DNA from: Halomarina rubra
GTDB taxonomy: Archaea; Halobacteriota; Halobacteria; Halobacteriales; Haloarculaceae
Length of the DNA stretch: 64,000 bases
Assembly: GCF_023699475.1 (NCBI RefSeq)
Contig: NZ_JALXFV010000001.1
Span: 127,534-191,533 of the forward strand
Direction of reading: 5' to 3'
A program made the position numbers and the translations under genes. Below the pieces are notes generated by a model. It did no database searches, was not told the DNA's origin, and saw only the letters and a program-made list of their open reading frames with translations. Shown piece by piece: positions 33,255 to 42,600 of the stretch; within the stretch, counting starts at the first letter, position 1, and each line of letters starts with the position of its first letter.

Positions 33255-33516
33255 GGCCCACCTCGTTCGGTCATTGGGGTCGCTAAGCCGACCCGGTACG
33301 TAACGTTTTCGCCGTCAAAACCGCAACACAGCGCGCGTGTGCGCCGGGCGCGAGCGAGCAGGCGACGGGCGCACTCGCGTCGCGCGCTCGGGCGCGCGGG
33401 AGGTGTCGTGTGGCCGGCGACACGGTCGACCGGCGGGCGACGTCGACCGCCGGTGACGGCCATCGGGTCCGGCGCGAAACTGACAGCCACTTATTCGTGC
33501 GGACCACACCTCCGGT

Positions 33517-34026
33517 ATGGACGACGACCTGCTGGGCGGGCTTCACCTGTTGGTGCTCCAGTTGCTGGCACTGGACGCGGTGGTCCACTTCGAGGTCATC
33601 TGGCCGCGCCTCGTCGCGGTGATGCAGTCGGGAACGTACCCACGCGTGGCGACCACCCTGATGTTGCTGGCGGTTCTCGCCGTCGTGGCGGGAGTCGTCG
33701 CGTTCCGCCTCGACCTCGTCTCCCGTCGGACGCTCTACCTCGCCGGCGTCGCGCTCGTCCTGGGCCAGTTGTTCGCGTGGTTCGTCTACCACAACGTCCA
33801 GACGGCCAACTTCGGCCACAGCCACGGGACGGGACCGTTCGCGTTCGTCACGAGCACCTGGGAACACCTCACCGACCTCGACGAGGACCCACTGGAGACC
33901 GTCTCGAAGGTCGCCGAGGTCATCGCGCTCGGACTGCTGCTCGTGTTGCTCCGCGTCGACCCACGGGCGCGCTCCGGCGAGCGGAGCCGCGCACTCGGCG
34001 ACCACGAGACCGACGTGGACGCCTGA
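33517..34026 (+). CDS. Four-helix membrane protein, unknown function
   Basis: This 169-residue protein has hydrophobic segments at about 7-30, 45-62, 70-90 and 132-148. The loop between helices 3 and 4 holds NFGHSHGTGPFAFVTSTWEH, a His-rich stretch that could bind a metal or haem, then an acidic DLDEDPLE. The cytoplasmic tail is charged. I do not recognise a family. It is divergent from topA across 262 GC-rich nt; TTATTC about 22-28 nt upstream may be its TATA box. It converges on the subtilase (56 nt). Confidence 0.68.
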   Translation: MDDDLLGGLHLLVLQLLALDAVVHFEVIWPRLVAVMQSGTYPRVATTLMLLAVLAVVAGVVAFRLDLVSRRTLYLAGVALVLGQLFAWFVYHNVQTANFGHSHGTGPFAFVTSTWEHLTDLDEDPLETVSKVAEVIALGLLLVLLRVDPRARSGERSRALGDHETDVDA

Positions 34027-34082
34027 ACGAGTCCCACTTCTATCGCCCGTTCGACGCCACTGTCGGTCCCCTCCAGCGACGG

Positions 34083-35663
34083 TCAGCCGCGGGCCACGAC
34101 GGCCACCGCGCCCGCTTTCCTCGTCTCGGCGTCCGCCTCCGCGGGCGTCGTCTCCGTGTCGTCGCTCGTCTCGTCGGCGTCGTCACCGGTGGCTGCGAGG
34201 ATGCCGGCCGCCGACACCACGCCATGGCCCGACCCGTCGTCGATGCCGTCGACGCCGAGGTCGACGGCGGTGTCGTAGAGGTGCTGGCGGACCTCGGTGG
34301 CGTTCATCTCGGGGTTGGCGTCGACGGTGAGCGCCGCGACCCCGGCGACGTAGGGGGCGGCGAAGGAGGTGCCGCCGTCGATGGACGCTCCGGAGAGTGC
34401 GACGCCGTCGGGGGCGACGAGGTCGACGTTCGTCCGGGCGCTGAACGGCCGGAGCGTTCCGTTGTCGACCGCACCGACGGTGACGACGCCAGCGGCGCTC
34501 GCGGGTGCGGTCGTGCCGCCCGTCGAGCGGTTCGACAGGTCGTGACTGGTGAACAGTTCGACGCGGTGTGGCTCGCTGACGTTCTTCGCGTGGATGCCGA
34601 CGTAGTACCGCCCCTCGGCGACCGTCGTCGAGAGGTGTTCGAACGGTTGGCCCTCGTGGCCCGTCGCCTTCGCGACGGCGTAGTCGCCGCCCGGGTAGTC
34701 GCGGTAGAGGTAGACGTCGAAGTCGTCCGCCGTCGTCGGCCAGCCGTCCCAGCGCACCGAGACGTCGACGGCCCCCGAGAACGACTCCCCGTCGTTGAGG
34801 TAGTTGCGGTCGTCGGTGTCGGTGAAGTTCACGAAGCTCCCGTCGGTGTAGTTGCCCGCCCAGTACCGGTTGGCGTGGTTGCCCGCGCTCGTGACGAACA
34901 CGACGTCCTCGGAGACGTTGGCGACGATGCGCCCGAGCGTCCCGGTGCCGTCGCCAGGCTGGGCGTAGTAGCTCCCGGAGTCGACGACGACGTCCGCGCG
35001 GCCCTCGACGAGCCAGTCGACCGCCTCGCGGTACTCCTCGGGCGAGGTGGTCGGTCCGACCGCCGCGAGTCTGAGGTCGGCGTCCGGTGCCGTATCGGCG
35101 ACGACGCTGGCGACGGCGGTGCCGTGTTCCCAGTCGCCGCCGGCGTCGAACGCGCGGTAGGTCGTGTCGGTCCTCGCGACGGCCGGGTGGCTCATCCGGA
35201 AGTCGCTGTCGATGATGCCGACGGTGACGTTCTCGCCGGTGACGTTCGCCGCGTGGAGTTCGTCGGCTCCGACGACGCTCACACCCGGTGAGACCGTGTC
35301 GGTGCGGTCGAGGGCTGCCCCGGTGATGCTGACGGAGGTGATGCGCGGGTTCCGTGAGAGCTGACGGATCTCGGTGTACGACACCGACCCCTCGACGATG
35401 CGGTCACCCGCCCGCGTGTACGTCCGCTCGACGTCGATTCTGGCGGTGTCGGGGACGCTCGCGGTTCCTTTCAGCCTGAGGATGACGGCGGCCGGCTGGT
35501 CGACGGTCGGGGGTTCCTGTCGCTGTTCGTCGAGACCGACGCGGAGGCTGTCGACGGGGTCGACGTTCACCGCGCGGTCGTCGGCCGTGGCCGGGAAGTC
35601 CGTGACTGGCGCGAGCACCAGCGCACAGACCAACGCGACGACGACCACGCGACGGGAACTCAT
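34083..35663 (-). CDS. Secreted subtilisin-family (S8) serine protease
   Basis: This 526-residue protease has a signal peptide (residues 1-27). A propeptide-like region follows to about 140, then the catalytic triad Asp152 (GIIDSDF), His180 (WEHGTAVAS) and Ser433 (GGTSFAAPYVAG), with oxyanion Asn262 (SAGNHA). Between Asn262 and Ser433 lies an inserted beta-sandwich (about 270-378, with SVRWDGWPTTADDFDVYLY) that resembles a PPC-type domain. The acidic C-terminal tail has no membrane anchor. It begins 9 nt after the stop of an HTH-membrane protein gene on the same strand, so the two are likely one operon. Confidence 0.92.
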   Translation of the reverse strand: MSSRRVVVVALVCALVLAPVTDFPATADDRAVNVDPVDSLRVGLDEQRQEPPTVDQPAAVILRLKGTASVPDTARIDVERTYTRAGDRIVEGSVSYTEIRQLSRNPRITSVSITGAALDRTDTVSPGVSVVGADELHAANVTGENVTVGIIDSDFRMSHPAVARTDTTYRAFDAGGDWEHGTAVASVVADTAPDADLRLAAVGPTTSPEEYREAVDWLVEGRADVVVDSGSYYAQPGDGTGTLGRIVANVSEDVVFVTSAGNHANRYWAGNYTDGSFVNFTDTDDRNYLNDGESFSGAVDVSVRWDGWPTTADDFDVYLYRDYPGGDYAVAKATGHEGQPFEHLSTTVAEGRYYVGIHAKNVSEPHRVELFTSHDLSNRSTGGTTAPASAAGVVTVGAVDNGTLRPFSARTNVDLVAPDGVALSGASIDGGTSFAAPYVAGVAALTVDANPEMNATEVRQHLYDTAVDLGVDGIDDGSGHGVVSAAGILAATGDDADETSDDTETTPAEADAETRKAGAVAVVARG

Positions 35664-35672
35664 CGGGGAGGC

Positions 35673-36281
35673 TCAGACGGTCGGGCCACTCACCCGTTGC
35701 CAGCGTCGATACGCGAGTGCGAGTCCCAGCACCAACAGCCCCCCGGCGAAGAACACCAGTCCAGGCGGGACGACCAGCGGACCGCTCGCCCCACCGGCGG
35801 CACCGTCGGCCATCCGGGGGAACACCTCCGACTGGACGGCGTCGGTGACGACCAACTGCTGGACGACGTAGCTCACCAGTCCGAGGACGCCCACGGCGGC
35901 CATCAGCCCCTTCAGCGAGTCGAGGAAGCTCGTCTTGCGCTCCTCGTTGCCGACGAACACGACGAGCGGCTCCTCGCTCGGGGCGTAGACGTTCATCTCT
36001 CGGCCCTTCTGGGAGTAGCGGGTGTCCGCGACGCGGACGAGGCCGGCCTCCTGGAGGTTGGTGAGGTGGTGGCGGGCGTTCTGCAACGAGGTGTCGACGC
36101 GGCCGGCAACCTCCGAAGCCGTCGCGGGGTCCTCGTGCAGGGACGTCAAGATCGCACGGGCCGTATCCGAAGAGAGCGAAGAGAGCAGTTCCCCGGTGTC
36201 CTCGCCGTCGAGCCAGAACGTCCGGAGGTCACCCTCCTGCTCAGAGCTGGCATCCGTGCTAGTAGGCAACAGCCCTGACAT
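35673..36281 (-). CDS. ArsR-like winged-helix regulator with two C-terminal membrane helices
   Basis: This 202-residue protein (from ATG 36281; TTG 36308 is possible) carries a winged helix: LSSLSSDTARAILTSLHEDPATASE, then VDTSLQNARHHLTNLQEAGLVRV. Two transmembrane segments follow: about 125-145 (LKGLMAAVGVLGLVSYVV) and 169-193. The DNA-binding domain would face the cytoplasm, while the extracellular loop (residues 147-168, Gly/Ala-rich) faces the protease side. Immediate coupling to the secreted subtilase suggests a membrane-tethered switch. Its target is unknown; autoregulation is one possibility. An AAATAT element (36307-36312) lies 26-31 nt upstream. Confidence 0.82.
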   Translation of the reverse strand: MSGLLPTSTDASSEQEGDLRTFWLDGEDTGELLSSLSSDTARAILTSLHEDPATASEVAGRVDTSLQNARHHLTNLQEAGLVRVADTRYSQKGREMNVYAPSEEPLVVFVGNEERKTSFLDSLKGLMAAVGVLGLVSYVVQQLVVTDAVQSEVFPRMADGAAGGASGPLVVPPGLVFFAGGLLVLGLALAYRRWQRVSGPTV

Positions 36282-36304
36282 TGTTCGTGATAAACCCTCA
36301 TCAT

Positions 36305-36390
36305 ACAAATATCTGCGGTCCAGCGTCCGACGGAACGCCGAGTACGTCCAACAGTTGAACTTATATTTTGAGGAGTTATATTTTTAGAAG
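36305..36390. promoter_or_regulatory. AT-rich regulatory interval between gatB and the HTH/protease operon
   Basis: This is an unusually AT-rich patch for the window. It holds a TATA-like AAATAT at 36307-36312 serving the minus-strand HTH gene and two direct repeats of TTATATTTT (36361-36369 and 36376-36384), 15 nt apart. It could hold operator sites or the 3' end of gatB transcription. Confidence 0.5.
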
Positions 36391-36415
36391 TAGTTGCTGA
36401 AAAGTGCAGTACAGC

Positions 36416-37897
36416 TTAGCTGTCTAACTTCTCGCGGAGTAGTTCGTTCACCGCGCCCGGTTCGGCGCTTCCTCCGGTCGACTGCATCACCTGCCCGACT
36501 AGGAAGTTGAGCGCTCCCCCTTCCCCGTCGTGGTAGTCCTCGACGGCGTCCGGGTTGTCGGCGATCGCCTCCTCGACGGCCTCCTCGACGGCGTCGCCCG
36601 AGGTCTTCCCGAGGCCCTCCGCTTCGACGACGGCGTCGGGGTCCGAACCGTCGTCGAGCATCGCGCGCAGGACGACCTCCTCGGCGTTCTTGACGGTGAT
36701 GTCGTCGCTATCGACGAGTTCGAGCAGGCGGACGAACGCCGCGCGGTCGACGCTGCCGACGCTCCGGTCTCGGTAGTTCAACTCGCCGAGCAGGCGGTCG
36801 ACGACCCACGACGCCGCGAACCCGGCGTCGAACTCGTCGGTGAGCGCCTCGTAGAAGTCCGCGACCTGCTTGGTGGAGGTGAGCTTCGACGCCTCCTCCG
36901 CCGAGAGGTCGTACTCCTCGCGGAACCGCTCGCGTCGGGCGTCGGGGAGTTCGGGGATGGCGATCTCCTCTTTCCACCCCGAGACGCGCATCGGCGGGAG
37001 GTCCGCCTCGGCGAAGTAGCGGTAGTCCTTCTCCTCTTCCTTCGAGCGCATCGAGACGGTGATTCCCCGGGACTCGTCCCAGTGGCGCGTCTCCTGTTCG
37101 ACCGCGCGCCCGCGACGGACGGCGTTCTTCTGGCGCGTCTCCTCGTAGCTCAGCGCCTTGGCCGCGCCCTTGTGACTGGAGATGTTCTTCACCTCCGTCC
37201 GGTTGGCGTCGGCGAGCACGTCCGTCGGGATGGTGCCGTCCTCCGCGACCTCTTCGGCGTCCACGACCGAGAGGTTCGCGTCGATTCGCAGCGAGCCGTC
37301 GCGTTCGGCGTCGAACACGCCGAGGTACTCCAGCACCTCTTCGAGTTTCTCGAGGAACGCGCGGACCTCCGTCGGCGACCGGAAGTCCGGGTCGGTGACG
37401 ATCTCCATCAGTGGCATCCCGGCGCGGTTGTAGTCGACCATCGTGTACTCCGCGCGGTCGATGGCTCCGCCCTCGTGTTTCAGGCTGCCGGGGTCCTCTT
37501 CGAGGTGGGCGCGCTCGATGCCGATGGTTCGGCGCTCGTCGGCGACGGCGACCTCCAGACTGCCGTCCTGACAGATGGGTTCGTCGTACTGCGTGACCTG
37601 GAAGTTCTTCGGCAGGTCGGGGTAGTAGTAGTTCTTCCGGTGGAAGCGGGTCTCCTCGGGGATGTCGGCGTCGAGCGCCTTTCCGACCTTCACCGCGGCC
37701 TCGACGGCGGCCTCGTTGACCACCGGGAGCGCCCCCGGCAGACCGAGACAGGTCGGACAGGTGTGGGTGTTTGGCTCCGAGTCGGCGGTGTCGGTCGAAC
37801 AGCCACAGAACAGTTTGGTGGCCGTCTCCAGTTGGACGTGGACCTCCAGTCCGATGACGACGGCGAGGTCCCGCGCCTGGGTCGTCTGCGCGGTCAT
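36416..37897 (-). CDS. gatB: Asp-tRNA(Asn)/Glu-tRNA(Gln) amidotransferase subunit B
   Basis: This 493-residue subunit carries the kinase and tRNA-binding part of GatCAB, which converts Asp-tRNA(Asn) and, in bacteria, Glu-tRNA(Gln). The N-terminus VIGLEVHVQLETATKLFCGC has a Zn site with Cys residues (CGC and CPTC). FHRKNYYYPDLPKNFQ near residue 90 and EDPGSLKH near 140 are signature blocks. The C-terminal YqeY-like domain starts near 400. ATG 37897 gives the family start. Archaea use GatDE for Gln, so GatCAB here most likely serves Asn. No gatA/gatC in the window. Confidence 0.94.
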   Translation of the reverse strand: MTAQTTQARDLAVVIGLEVHVQLETATKLFCGCSTDTADSEPNTHTCPTCLGLPGALPVVNEAAVEAAVKVGKALDADIPEETRFHRKNYYYPDLPKNFQVTQYDEPICQDGSLEVAVADERRTIGIERAHLEEDPGSLKHEGGAIDRAEYTMVDYNRAGMPLMEIVTDPDFRSPTEVRAFLEKLEEVLEYLGVFDAERDGSLRIDANLSVVDAEEVAEDGTIPTDVLADANRTEVKNISSHKGAAKALSYEETRQKNAVRRGRAVEQETRHWDESRGITVSMRSKEEEKDYRYFAEADLPPMRVSGWKEEIAIPELPDARRERFREEYDLSAEEASKLTSTKQVADFYEALTDEFDAGFAASWVVDRLLGELNYRDRSVGSVDRAAFVRLLELVDSDDITVKNAEEVVLRAMLDDGSDPDAVVEAEGLGKTSGDAVEEAVEEAIADNPDAVEDYHDGEGGALNFLVGQVMQSTGGSAEPGAVNELLREKLDS

Positions 37898-38304
37898 TGA
37901 TTGGTCGTGGTTTTCGGCGGGTGGGGTAAAACGTGTCGGGACTAGGATGGTGCGATGGTAGTATCGGAGCCGCTGAAGTCGAGTCTGTGACCTCCGAAGC
38001 CCTCGGGCGCTCGACTCGGGGGCCACACACTGCGCTCCTCGCTCGCTTCGGTGCTTGTGGTGTCCGCCATCGTAGAGCTCCCTCGCCCTTCGATTCCGCC
38101 AGGAACCGCACCGCGCCTACCTGTCCCGTCGGCCGCGCCTGAACGCGCGGCCAGCCGTCCGTGCTGTGGCCGGAAGCGCGTGGCTGAACACCGTGAAGCC
38201 CGCGCGACTCGGGGAAGGGCAGGGCAGCCTCGGAGGACTGAAAGGGCGAGTGCTCCCATCGAGGGCTTTCGAGATGTCGCCCTCGACTCTGGAGTCGACT
38301 GCTT
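37898..38304. repeat. Gene-free stretch holding dispersed element B and other hairpins
   Basis: No supportable gene lies in these 407 nt. Contents: a perfect 8-bp inverted repeat GGCCGCGC-CTGAAC-GCGCGGCC at 38131-38152; element B from ACTGAAAGGGC (38237) to CTTTCAG (ending 38308, on the hydrolase stop), with GGGCTTTCGAG at 38263-38273; and a TCGACT-CTGG-AGTCGA hairpin (38283-38298). Element B resembles element A at 19712-19828. The gatB promoter would lie near 37920 on the minus strand. Confidence 0.55.
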
Positions 38305-39222
38305 TCAGCCCAGAAACTCGACCAACCGCTCCGACACCGCCTCGGCGCGTTCGTGTTGGAGCCAGTGGGACGCACCGTCGAACCGCTCCAGTGACCCGTC
38401 CGCACAGAACTGGAGGCTCCGCTCGGCGTTCTCCTCGACGAGCGCCACGTCGTCGGTGCCCCACAACACGAGCGTCTCGGGTTCGATACGCGTGTCCCGG
38501 GAGAACAGCCCGCTCCCGACACCGTTGGCGCGATACCAGTTGACCATCCCCGTCAGCGCGCCCTCGCGACTCCACGCCGTCCGGTACCGTCGCAGGTCGT
38601 CGTCGGAGAACGTCCCCGGACGGGCGCTCTCGGTGAGCATCCGGGTCAACAGTCGGTAGTCCCGCGCGCCCATCGCCGCCTCCGGGAGTCGCGGCACCTG
38701 GAAGAACCCGGCGTACCACGAACGGAACACCTGCTCCCAGTTCGAGCGCAGCGTCTCGCCGAACGCCGCTGGGTGGGGGACGTTGAGGATTCCCAGCCGC
38801 TCGACGCGCTCGGGGTGCTCCTGGGCGAGCACCCACGCAACCATCGCCCCCCAGTCGTGCCCGACGACGGCCGCCGACTCGTGGTCCAGCGCGTCGAGCA
38901 GTCCCGTCACGTCGTCGGCGAGTCGTTCGACGTGGTAGGCGTCGCGTCCCTCGGGTTTCTCCGAGAGGTTGTAGCCGCGCTGGTCCGGCACGAGCACGCG
39001 GTGGCCGGCGTCGGCGAGCGCGTCCAGTTGGCGGTGCCAGCCGTACCAGAACTCGGGGAAGCCGTGGAGGAGCACGACGGGCGGCCCGTCCGCCGGTCCG
39101 CGGTCACTCTCGCTCTCCGGTCCCGCCTCGCTCCGCTCGTCGGGACCGGCGGTCCGGACGTGCAGTCGGACGTCGCCCACGCGGACGTACTCGGAGTCGC
39201 CGGGGACCGTCTCCGTGCGCAT
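38305..39222 (-). CDS. Alpha/beta hydrolase (epoxide hydrolase-like)
   Basis: This 305-residue hydrolase has the oxyanion motif HGFPEFWYGWH and the nucleophile elbow VVGHDWGAM. Asp in that elbow, with Trp next, is typical of epoxide hydrolases and haloalkane dehalogenases rather than serine esterases. A lid domain with FFQVPRLPEAAM follows, and the catalytic His is in ASHWLQHERAEA. The FPEFWY motif favours epoxide hydrolase. The substrate is unknown. ATG 39222 is preferred over GTG 39228. It is divergent from the coiled-coil gene at 39361. Confidence 0.87.
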   Translation of the reverse strand: MRTETVPGDSEYVRVGDVRLHVRTAGPDERSEAGPESESDRGPADGPPVVLLHGFPEFWYGWHRQLDALADAGHRVLVPDQRGYNLSEKPEGRDAYHVERLADDVTGLLDALDHESAAVVGHDWGAMVAWVLAQEHPERVERLGILNVPHPAAFGETLRSNWEQVFRSWYAGFFQVPRLPEAAMGARDYRLLTRMLTESARPGTFSDDDLRRYRTAWSREGALTGMVNWYRANGVGSGLFSRDTRIEPETLVLWGTDDVALVEENAERSLQFCADGSLERFDGASHWLQHERAEAVSERLVEFLG

Positions 39223-39330
39223 GGTCACGGATACGGGGTCGTCCCCGGAAGCGCTGTCGCAACCGGCAGCGAGCGGTCGACCCCCACCGAGACGTGAGTG
39301 ACACGAGACGGTGTTATTGTCTGACGCAGG

Positions 39331-39336
39331 TTTATA
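39331..39336 (+). promoter_or_regulatory. TATA box of the smc-scpA operon
   Basis: TTTATA lies 25-30 nt before ATG 39361 in GCAGGTTTATACGTC. It is a clear core promoter for the coiled-coil/smc/scpA run. Confidence 0.65.
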
Positions 39337-39360
39337 CGTCTGGGACAGCCGACACTAGAC

Positions 39361-39621
39361 ATGAGCAGCGGGAACCGCGTCGAGGAGCTCGAAGCGCGCG
39401 TCAAACAGCTGGAAGCGTCGGTCACGGGCCTGACCGACGAACTCGTCGAGTGCAAGGAGCGTCTGCAGGCGCTCGAAGACGAGGTCGACCCCGAGATGGA
39501 CATCATCGAGGGTCAGCCGACGCGTGTCGACGACGAGTCAGAGACCGACACATCCAAATCCGCACAGGAGAACGGAGAGGAAAGTACGGACTCCGACACC
39601 GACGAGATCATCGTCGCGTAA
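39361..39621 (+). CDS. Small coiled-coil protein upstream of smc (DUF7518-like)
   Basis: This 86-residue protein has an N-terminal coiled coil of about 43 residues (VEELEARVKQLEASVTGL, then LVECKERLQALEDEV) and an acidic disordered tail ending DEIIVA. It is the first gene after the promoter and lies 25 nt before smc. Such a protein next to smc is annotated DUF7518 in some haloarchaea. It may be an accessory or loading factor for condensin; this is inference from position only. Confidence 0.75.
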   Translation: MSSGNRVEELEARVKQLEASVTGLTDELVECKERLQALEDEVDPEMDIIEGQPTRVDDESETDTSKSAQENGEESTDSDTDEIIVA

Positions 39622-39646
39622 CGGGGTTCGCACCACGAGCGCCCCC

Positions 39647-42600
39647 ATGCACATCAAAGAGCTCGTCCTCGACGACTTCAAGAGCTTCGGCCGGAAGACG
39701 AGAATCCCGTTCTACGAGGACTTCACCACCATCAGCGGCCCGAACGGCTCGGGGAAGTCGAACATCATAGACTCCGTGCTGTTCGCGCTGGGTCTCGCAC
39801 GCACCTCGGGCATCCGCGCGGAGAAACTCACCGACCTCATCTACAACCCCGACGACGACGGGACGGAGTTCACCGGCGAACGCGAGGCGAGCGTCGAGGT
39901 CGTCCTCGACAATTCGGACGGCACGCTCTCGCACTCGCAGGTGACGACCGCCGCCGGGACGGACAACGTCGGCGACACCGACGAGATAACCATCAAACGC
40001 CGGGTGAAACAGACCGAGGACAACTACTACTCGTACTACTACCTCAACGGTCGCTCGGTCAACCTCTCGGACATCCAGGACCTGCTCGCACAGGCCGGGG
40101 TCGCCCCCGAGGGCTACAACGTCGTGATGCAGGGCGACGTGACGGAGATCATCAACATGACCGCCGGGTCTCGTCGGGAGATCATCGACGAGATAGCGGG
40201 CGTCGCGGAGTTCGACGCCCGGAAGGCCGACGCGATGGACGAACTGGAGGTCGTCGAAGAGCGCGTCGACGAGGCCGACCTCCGCATCGAGGAGAAACAA
40301 GAGCGCCTCGCCCAACTCGAAGACGAACGCGAGACCGCCCTCCAGTACCAGGGGCTCAAGGAGGAACGCGAGGAGTACGAGGGCTACCTGAAGGCGGCCG
40401 AACTCGAAGACAAGCGCGCCGACCTGGGGAAGACCGAGGGCAAAATCGAGCGCGACGAGGAGAAACTGGCCGACCGTCAGCGCGCCCTCGACGAGAAGCA
40501 GGGCACCGTCGTCCGCCTCGAAGAGGACCTCGAGGACCTCAACGCGGAGATCGAACGGACTGGTGAGGACGAACAGCTCCGGGTCAAACGCGAGATGGAG
40601 GAGGTCAAAGGCGAAATCTCGCGCCTCGAAGACCAGGTGGAGAGCGCTCGCGAGCGCATCGAGGAGGCCGAGAACAAGCGCCGACAGGCGTTCGTCAAGG
40701 TCGACCGCAAGCAGGAGACCGTCGACGACCTCCACGCGAAGGTCCGGAACATCAAGGTCGAGAAGGCGTCGCTGAAGGCCGACGTCCAGGAGAAGGAGGC
40801 CGAACTCGAATCCGTCGAGGCGGACATCGCCGCCGTCGACGACGAGTACGAGCAGTTGAAGACCGACCTCGCGGACGCCCGAGAGCGACTGGAGGACGCC
40901 AAGGCCGAGAAGAACGAACTCCAGCGCGAACAGGACCGCCTGCTCGACGAGGCGCGACGACGCTCGAACGAACAGCGCGAGTTGCGAGAAGAAATCGAGG
41001 AACTGGAGGCCGAGATTCCGGACCTGAAGGCCGACCTCACCGACCTCGAAGCCGAACTCGGGAAACTGGAGCAGAACAAGGAGACCATCGAGTCGGTCGT
41101 CGACGACCTGCGCGGCGAGAAGTACGAACTGCAGGACGACCTCGACGCCATCGAGGACGAGGTCAGCGCGGCCCAGGCGGAGTACGCCGAACTCGAAGCG
41201 AAGGCCGGCCAGTCCGGCGACACCTCCTACGGGCGTGCGGTGACGACCGTCCTGAACGCCGACGAACAGGGCGTCCACGGCACCGTCGGCCAGCTCGGGG
41301 GGGTCTCCGCACAGTACGCCACCGCGTGTGAGACCGCCGCCGGCGGTCGCCTCGCGAACGTCGTCGTCGAGGACGACGGCGTCGGCCAGCGCTGTATCGA
41401 GTTCCTGAAGTCCAGAAACGCGGGCCGGGCGACGTTCCTCCCGATGTCGAAGATGCGGGGACGCTCGCTACCCTCGCTGCCGAACGACGACGGCGTCGTC
41501 GACTTCGCGTACAACCTCATCGACTTCGACCCGATGTACGCGGACGTCTTCTCGTACGTCGTCGGCGACACGCTCGTCGTCGAGGACATGGCGACCGCCC
41601 GCGACCTGATGGGGAAGTTCCGGATGGTCACGCTGGAGGGCGACCTCGTCGAGAAGTCCGGCGCGATGACTGGTGGCTCCCGGTCGGGGTCTCGGTACTC
41701 GTTCGCTTCGGGTGCGGGCCAACTCGAACGCGTCGCCAAGCGCATCAACGACCTCGAAGAGAAACGCCAGTCCGTCCGCGAGGACCTGCGCGACGTGGAG
41801 TCGCGTCTCGACGACGCCCGCGACCGGCAGGCGAACGCCGCCGACAAGGTCCGGGACGTCGAGAACGACATCGCCCAGACCGAGAGTCGTATCGAGGAGA
41901 TTCACGACACCATCGCGGCGAAGGAGGAGGAACTCGACGCTATCGACGACGACCGCGAGACGGTGTCCGAGCGCATGGACGCCCTCGAAGCCGACATCGC
42001 CGACCAGGACGAGACCATCGAGGGAATCGAGTCCGAAATCGCCGACCTCGAAGCCGAACTGCGGGACTCGGAGGTCGCCGAACTCACCGAACGCGCCGAG
42101 GCCATCCGCGAAGAGGTCGCGACGCTCGACGAGGAGGCGGACGACCTCGACGGGACGCTCAACGAACTCCAACTGGAGAAGCAGTACGCCGAGGAGGCCA
42201 TCGAGGACCTCCACGACGACATCGAGAGCGCCCAGAACCGCAAGGCCGAGGCCGAAGAGCGCGTCGCCGAACTCGAAGCCGAAATCGAGGACCAGAACGA
42301 ACTGCTGGAAGAGAAACGCGAGCAGGTCGCGGACCTCGAAGACGAACTCGCCGACCTCAAGGAGGAACGCAACGACCTGAAGGCGGACCTCCGCGAGGCC
42401 AGAGAGGAACGCGACGCCGCCAAGGAGAAACTGGGTCGCGTCGAGTCCCGTCTGGAGAACGCCCGCGAGAAGCGCGACCGCCTGGAGTGGGAGGTCGACG
42501 AACTCGCCGCCCAGGTCGGCGAGTACGACCCCGAGGACGTGCCCGACCACGAGACCGTCGAGAAGGAGATCGCCCGCCTCGACGGCGAGATGGAGGCGCT

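Noticed and set aside
31494-35291. 1265-codon open frame opposite topA and the subtilase
   Set aside because: Antisense to topA and the protease, both with intact catalytic motifs; it has no recognisable domain.
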